DNA from: Promethearchaeota archaeon
GTDB lineage: Archaea > Asgardarchaeota > Lokiarchaeia > Sigynarchaeales > SOKP01
DNA: 9,921 nt
Assembly: GCA_019058515.1 (NCBI GenBank)
Contig: JAHPYY010000224.1
Coordinates: forward strand, 1-9,921
Direction: 5' to 3'
Positions 6,709-9,921 of the stretch are shown here, piece after piece. A model generated the notes under the pieces. That model saw only the letters and a list, made by a program, of their open reading frames with translations, ran no database searches and was not told the origin of the DNA. The position numbers and the translations under genes are program-made. Positions within the stretch are counted from its first letter, which is position 1, and the number at the start of each line of letters is the position of its first letter.

Positions 6709-7713
6709 ATGACTTTAGCACCTACAAATAACGAGCAAAACGAGTCCGAACCACCAAAAAAACGGTACAGTAGCATCGATATTTTCAAAGGATTTACAAT
6801 TATGAGTATGATCTTTGTAAATGCCACGCAATTGTACGATAATGCTCCTTTCTGGGCGAAACACGCGGTAGAATACGGACTTAATTACGCAGATCTGGTA
6901 GCACCATTTTTTGTGTTTGCTATGGCTTTAAATTTCAAGATTTCGTACTTCCGGCGACTGGAAAGGGAAGGTAGGTTTAAAACATACCTAAGATATTTAC
7001 GAAGGTTCTTAGTCTTAATTGTCGTTGGATTAGTATTGACGATTTATATCGACGAGTCGGGATTCTATTTAAGGTGGGGAACTTTACAAGTATTAGGAGC
7101 ATCCGGTTTACTATTGTTACCTTTAATTGAGTTTCATCCCATCGTTAGGTTAATAGTCGCTATAGTGCTTTTGATCATCCATCAATACTTGCTCGCAACG
7201 CCTGTAGGAACAGTGATTACGGATTCTATCGAAGGTGGAGTTATCGGTACGTTGTCTTGGGGTGCTATGATGATATTATCGTCGGTACTTGTTGAACGGT
7301 TATTTAGCGATTCGAAAAAATATCTATTCTTACCAATTATTGGAGGGCTTTGTTGTTTAATAATAGGTTTAATTTTGAACCCAATTTGGATCATAAGTAG
7401 AAACCAAGTATCTATGTCATACACAATTATAACAGTCGGATTTTCGGCGTTAATTTTCTCTGCTTTTTATATGATTTTCGAACAATCGACTAAGAAAGAA
7501 ACGCTTTCTAAGAACTTTAAATTTTTAACAATCTTGGGGGAAAACTCTTTCTTGATTTTTATAGTTCATCTTGCCGTGGTAATGCTAATTTATTTAATAG
7601 TTCCTCTGACTATACCGATGTTTCTGGTAATTATAATAGGGATTAGCAATATCGTTGGTAATTGGCTTTTTGCGTACCTATTATCAAAAGCAGAAGTATA
7701 TATAGTGATATAG
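6709..7713 (+). CDS. Integral membrane acyltransferase, HGSNAT/YeiB-like (DUF1624/DUF5009 type)
   Basis: The 334-residue protein has a hydrophilic N-terminus and about ten hydrophobic segments (near 27-40, 60-80, 98-113, 126-140, 145-162, 176-194, 205-225, 240-257, 273-297 and 302-325). Family motifs in order are RYSSIDIFKGF (19-29), FWAKHAVEYG (48-57), ADLVAPFFVF (61-70), RWGTLQVLG (122-130), SRNQVSMSYTIITVG (230-244) and LGENSFLIFIVH (276-287). His52 sits where the active-site histidine of heparan-alpha-glucosaminide N-acetyltransferase is expected. Relatives take acyl groups from cytoplasmic acyl-CoA and transfer them to a sugar or other acceptor across the membrane. The acceptor here is unknown; surface glycans are a reasonable guess. 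It diverges from acxA and converges on acdA, so it is transcribed alone. No ribosome binding site is visible before the ATG at 6709-6711, which suggests a leaderless or nearly leaderless message. Confidence 0.82.
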   Translation: MTLAPTNNEQNESEPPKKRYSSIDIFKGFTIMSMIFVNATQLYDNAPFWAKHAVEYGLNYADLVAPFFVFAMALNFKISYFRRLEREGRFKTYLRYLRRFLVLIVVGLVLTIYIDESGFYLRWGTLQVLGASGLLLLPLIEFHPIVRLIVAIVLLIIHQYLLATPVGTVITDSIEGGVIGTLSWGAMMILSSVLVERLFSDSKKYLFLPIIGGLCCLIIGLILNPIWIISRNQVSMSYTIITVGFSALIFSAFYMIFEQSTKKETLSKNFKFLTILGENSFLIFIVHLAVVMLIYLIVPLTIPMFLVIIIGISNIVGNWLFAYLLSKAEVYIVI

Positions 7714-7728
7714 AGCAGCCCTACAAAG

Positions 7729-7758
7729 CCTTAGGTTTATTTTTGTAAATTCCTAAGG
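7729..7758. terminator. Hairpin at the junction of convergent genes
   Basis: CCTTAGG (7729-7735) pairs perfectly with CCTAAGG (7752-7758). Inside it TTTA and TAAA pair again with a two-base bulge, leaving a six-base loop. The hairpin starts 15 bases after the acyltransferase stop and overlaps the stop codon of acdA. It could end or block transcription from both sides, or stabilise RNA 3' ends. A run of five T falls in the loop region on the plus strand rather than after the stem, so it is not a classic bacterial terminator. Confidence 0.5.
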
Positions 7759-9119
7759 TAATTCATCCTATCAATTAATAGTTTAATCGAAAAAGCTGCA
7801 TCTCTTGGGGTAAAAAACAAGGTTGAATTCTCCTTACGAGCAATTTTTCTTAAATCCTTGAATTCTTCGCTAAACAAGAACAAAGGAATCAAAGGTTTTT
7901 TTCTATTGGTTTCGTTCCACGCATCTACCATGCCCTTATAATGCTCTATAGTGTTCATTTCGAGAAAGGGCGGAATAACTACGCTACCTACCACGATATC
8001 AATATTAGGATCTTCAAGCATGATTTTAGATATGTTGTAATATTGTTCATACGCAGCCACTGCAATCATGTCTAGCGGATTTACCTTTTTTACCAAGGGA
8101 ATGATATGTGGAGAAATTTTCTCTTTGAATTCCTTAGAAAACTCTGCTAATTGTAGCCCGAGTAGTTCCGCTTGGTCGCTGAACAAAACAGAATTACCTC
8201 CACTGTTGGTCAGTATTCCTATTTTTTCTCCTTGAGGAAGTGGTAAAAACGAGAAAGTTTTTAGTGCAGTTATATAATCTCTCGCAGTTTCACAAAGTAC
8301 TCCCCCTGCTTGCTTAACCGCAGTTTTAAATAAAGAATAATTCGTAGCTATAGATCCGGTGTGACTCGAAGCAGCTTTCATGCCGACTCTAGTTTTTCCT
8401 CCCTTGAGGATAATTATTGGTTTGTGAGGTATAATTCGCTTTATTTCGCTTATAAATTTAACTCCGTTTTCCATTGTTTCTAGATATAAACAAATAAGCC
8501 TAATTTTCTCGTCGTTAATGTAGTAATTAAGAACATCCTGGAAATCCACATCGATCATATTGCCCAGATTTGCAAATTTAGAGCATCCCATATTTTCTCT
8601 TACCATCTCGTAAAAAGTAGCACACCCAAAGGATCCCGATTGACTTATCATTCCTATCTCCCCCTTCGGGGCTGATTGAATAAACGAGGCGTTAAGATCT
8701 ATATCTATATTTTGTATTCCGACGCAATTAGGACCAATTAACCTGATATTATGAGATTTACATTTTAGGCTGATTCTTTTTTCTAGTTCCCTCCCTTTTT
8801 CGTCAACCTCGCTAAATCCCGATGTTACTATAATTATTCCTTTTACGCCTTTATCGATACAGTCGTCAACTACCGATTCAACTACTTTTGCTGGTACTAA
8901 TAAAATAGCTATCTCAACCTCGTGTTCTATTTCGGCAATACTCTTGTAAGTCCCAATTCCATCGATTTCTTTAGAACCGTGCGAAACAAGGTATAATTTA
9001 AACGGTAACTCTTTCGTCTTGAGAATGTTTATAGTCACAGCGTTTCCAAACTTTTTGGGATTATCAGTAGCCCCAATTACGGCTATCGAGTTAGGATAGA
9101 AAAACTGAGAAATCATCAT
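7737..9119 (-). CDS. acdA: Acyl-CoA synthetase (ADP-forming), alpha (CoA-binding) subunit
   Basis: The 460-residue product has the size and domain order of the alpha subunit of archaeal ADP-forming acetyl/acyl-CoA synthetase: a CoA-binding Rossmann domain (about 5-130, with SIAVIGATDNPKKFG) and two succinyl-CoA-ligase-like domains. SSHTGSIA (251-258) holds His253, the expected phosphohistidine, and Glu214 in LYLETMENG lies 39 residues before it, the same spacing as the His/Glu pair I recall from Pyrococcus. GPNCVG (129-134) and SQSGSFG (159-165) are further signatures. The enzyme turns acyl-CoA, ADP and phosphate into acid, CoA and ATP. It needs an ATP-grasp beta subunit, which is not in this window. 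It starts at the first of two consecutive ATGs, with no clear ribosome binding site, 31 bases behind iorA. That pairing points to aryl-acetyl-CoA or similar thioesters as substrate. Confidence 0.9.
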   Translation of the reverse strand: MMISQFFYPNSIAVIGATDNPKKFGNAVTINILKTKELPFKLYLVSHGSKEIDGIGTYKSIAEIEHEVEIAILLVPAKVVESVVDDCIDKGVKGIIIVTSGFSEVDEKGRELEKRISLKCKSHNIRLIGPNCVGIQNIDIDLNASFIQSAPKGEIGMISQSGSFGCATFYEMVRENMGCSKFANLGNMIDVDFQDVLNYYINDEKIRLICLYLETMENGVKFISEIKRIIPHKPIIILKGGKTRVGMKAASSHTGSIATNYSLFKTAVKQAGGVLCETARDYITALKTFSFLPLPQGEKIGILTNSGGNSVLFSDQAELLGLQLAEFSKEFKEKISPHIIPLVKKVNPLDMIAVAAYEQYYNISKIMLEDPNIDIVVGSVVIPPFLEMNTIEHYKGMVDAWNETNRKKPLIPLFLFSEEFKDLRKIARKENSTLFFTPRDAAFSIKLLIDRMNYLRNLQK

Positions 9120-9150
9120 AAATTCAATAATAGGAAATTAATGAATTAAC

Positions 9151-9921
9151 TTATATTTTTTTTATAATCGCTTCATGTGGGCATACTTCCATGCTCACTT
9201 CGCAAGCTCTGCACAGAGTCTCGTCAATTTGAGCCTTTTTGCTCTCCTGATTCAATGATATTGCGGGACATCCAAATTGATTGATGCACTGCAAACATCC
9301 GGTACAGGTCTCCGGATCAACTTGGATCCTAAATAATTCTTCCCGATATTTTTTCACTTTACTCAGTTCTAATAAAGAACAAATGTGTCTAGATATAATA
9401 ACTCGTACTCCTTCCACCTTTATTGCCTTAAGAACCGTCTCTTTTACCTTAGAAATGTCGTTAGAATCGACCACCCATATATGATCCTCTGGAACGCCGC
9501 ATCCCTTTACTAAATCCTCTATTATAATTCTGTTGCCTGGCTCCTTCGTTATTTTGACGCCTGTGCCCGGATTATCCTGAAATCCCGTCATGCTGGTAGA
9601 TCTATTATCTAAAATCACCACAATCATGTTATTTTGATTGTACACTGCGTTAATGAGAGATGTTACACCAGAATGGAAAAAGGTAGAATCCCCGATTATA
9701 GCTAAAATTGGAGTATCCTTATCGTACACTTTCGTAATCCCGTTGGCTAACCCAATCGACCCTCCCATGCAGATCTGGGTGTCAATTCCCTCAAGTGGTT
9801 TGTATACAGCCAATGTGTAGCATCCGATATCGGACAGGTTGATGAATTTTTTTTTCATCTCCTTTTCCGCTTGCTTTATTGCGTAAAATGTGGAACGATG
9901 ACTACATCCAGGGCATAGCAC
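9151..9921 (-). CDS. iorA: Indolepyruvate:ferredoxin oxidoreductase alpha subunit, C-terminal part (5' end off the right edge)
   Basis: 256 residues of the C-terminal part are visible; the frame stays open to the window edge, so the N-terminal pyrimidine-binding half lies outside. LCPGCSHRSTFYAIK opens the TPP-binding domain, and the Mg/TPP motif runs from GDST (77-80) to DNRSTS (105-110). MTGFQDNPGTG (111-121) corresponds to the family loop usually written MTGHQPHPGTG. A ferredoxin-like tail follows: CTGCLQCINQFGCP (206-219), the IorA-type first cluster, and CRACEVSMEVCP (237-248), the second cluster, in which the third cysteine position is Ser243. IorA with IorB oxidises aromatic 2-oxoacids from Trp, Phe and Tyr to aryl-acetyl-CoA and reduces ferredoxin. 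acdA lies 31 bases downstream on the same strand. The first visible codon, GTG, is internal rather than the true start. Confidence 0.93.
   Translation of the reverse strand: MLCPGCSHRSTFYAIKQAEKEMKKKFINLSDIGCYTLAVYKPLEGIDTQICMGGSIGLANGITKVYDKDTPILAIIGDSTFFHSGVTSLINAVYNQNNMIVVILDNRSTSMTGFQDNPGTGVKITKEPGNRIIIEDLVKGCGVPEDHIWVVDSNDISKVKETVLKAIKVEGVRVIISRHICSLLELSKVKKYREELFRIQVDPETCTGCLQCINQFGCPAISLNQESKKAQIDETLCRACEVSMEVCPHEAIIKKI

Noticed and set aside
7182..7424. 80-codon minus-strand open frame opposite the acyltransferase
   Set aside because: It is contained in a gene with clear family motifs and has no recognisable content of its own.
9281..9820. Two plus-strand open frames opposite iorA
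   Set aside because: They are antisense to conserved TPP and Fe-S motifs and lack independent support.
1..9921. CRISPR arrays, insertion sequences, tRNA or rRNA genes
   Set aside because: No regularly spaced repeats, transposase motifs, long terminal inverted repeats or recognisable RNA genes were found on either strand.

Overview
The window is a low-GC stretch that most likely comes from an archaeon with a fermentative, peptide-degrading metabolism. The evidence is a separate CoA-binding alpha subunit of an ADP-forming acyl-CoA synthetase sitting directly behind indolepyruvate:ferredoxin oxidoreductase subunit A, T-rich terminators without hairpins, TATA-like boxes, and strong GGAGGTGA-type ribosome binding sites. 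An Asgard-type archaeon would fit, but nothing here proves the lineage.

Reading from left to right: a class I SAM-dependent methyltransferase on the minus strand runs off the left edge (1-740). Next come an AT-rich spacer (741-1026), a stand-alone receiver-domain response regulator on the minus strand (1027-1395) and another AT-rich spacer (1396-1684). Then there is a tight three-gene minus-strand operon, acxA-acxB-acxC (6542 down to 1685), which encodes all three subunits of an acetone-carboxylase-type enzyme. A divergent control region (6543-6708) separates it from a plus-strand integral membrane acyltransferase of the HGSNAT/YeiB type (6709-7713). That gene converges on the ADP-forming acyl-CoA synthetase alpha subunit (7737-9119), with a hairpin at the junction. 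The alpha subunit follows the C-terminal part of iorA (9151-9921), which continues beyond the right edge.

Two metabolic modules are visible. On the right, IorA oxidises aromatic 2-oxoacids to aryl-acyl-CoA plus reduced ferredoxin, and the ADP-forming synthetase would use the thioester to make ATP. On the left, the Acx complex would carboxylate a ketone (acetone or a relative) at the cost of ATP. Its Mn-binding triad, nucleotide-binding motifs and zinc-type cysteines are all present, so it looks functional. No genes for activating acetoacetate, such as a CoA transferase or a thiolase, lie in the window, so the true substrate and the fate of the product are open.

Points worth a second look: the acx operon in this setting, a Cys-to-Ser change at a ligand position of the second Fe-S cluster of IorA, the hairpin between the convergent genes, the divergently placed acyltransferase, and a sharp change in CpG content between the left-edge methyltransferase and the rest. 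I found no clearly undescribed system, CRISPR array, mobile element or RNA gene.
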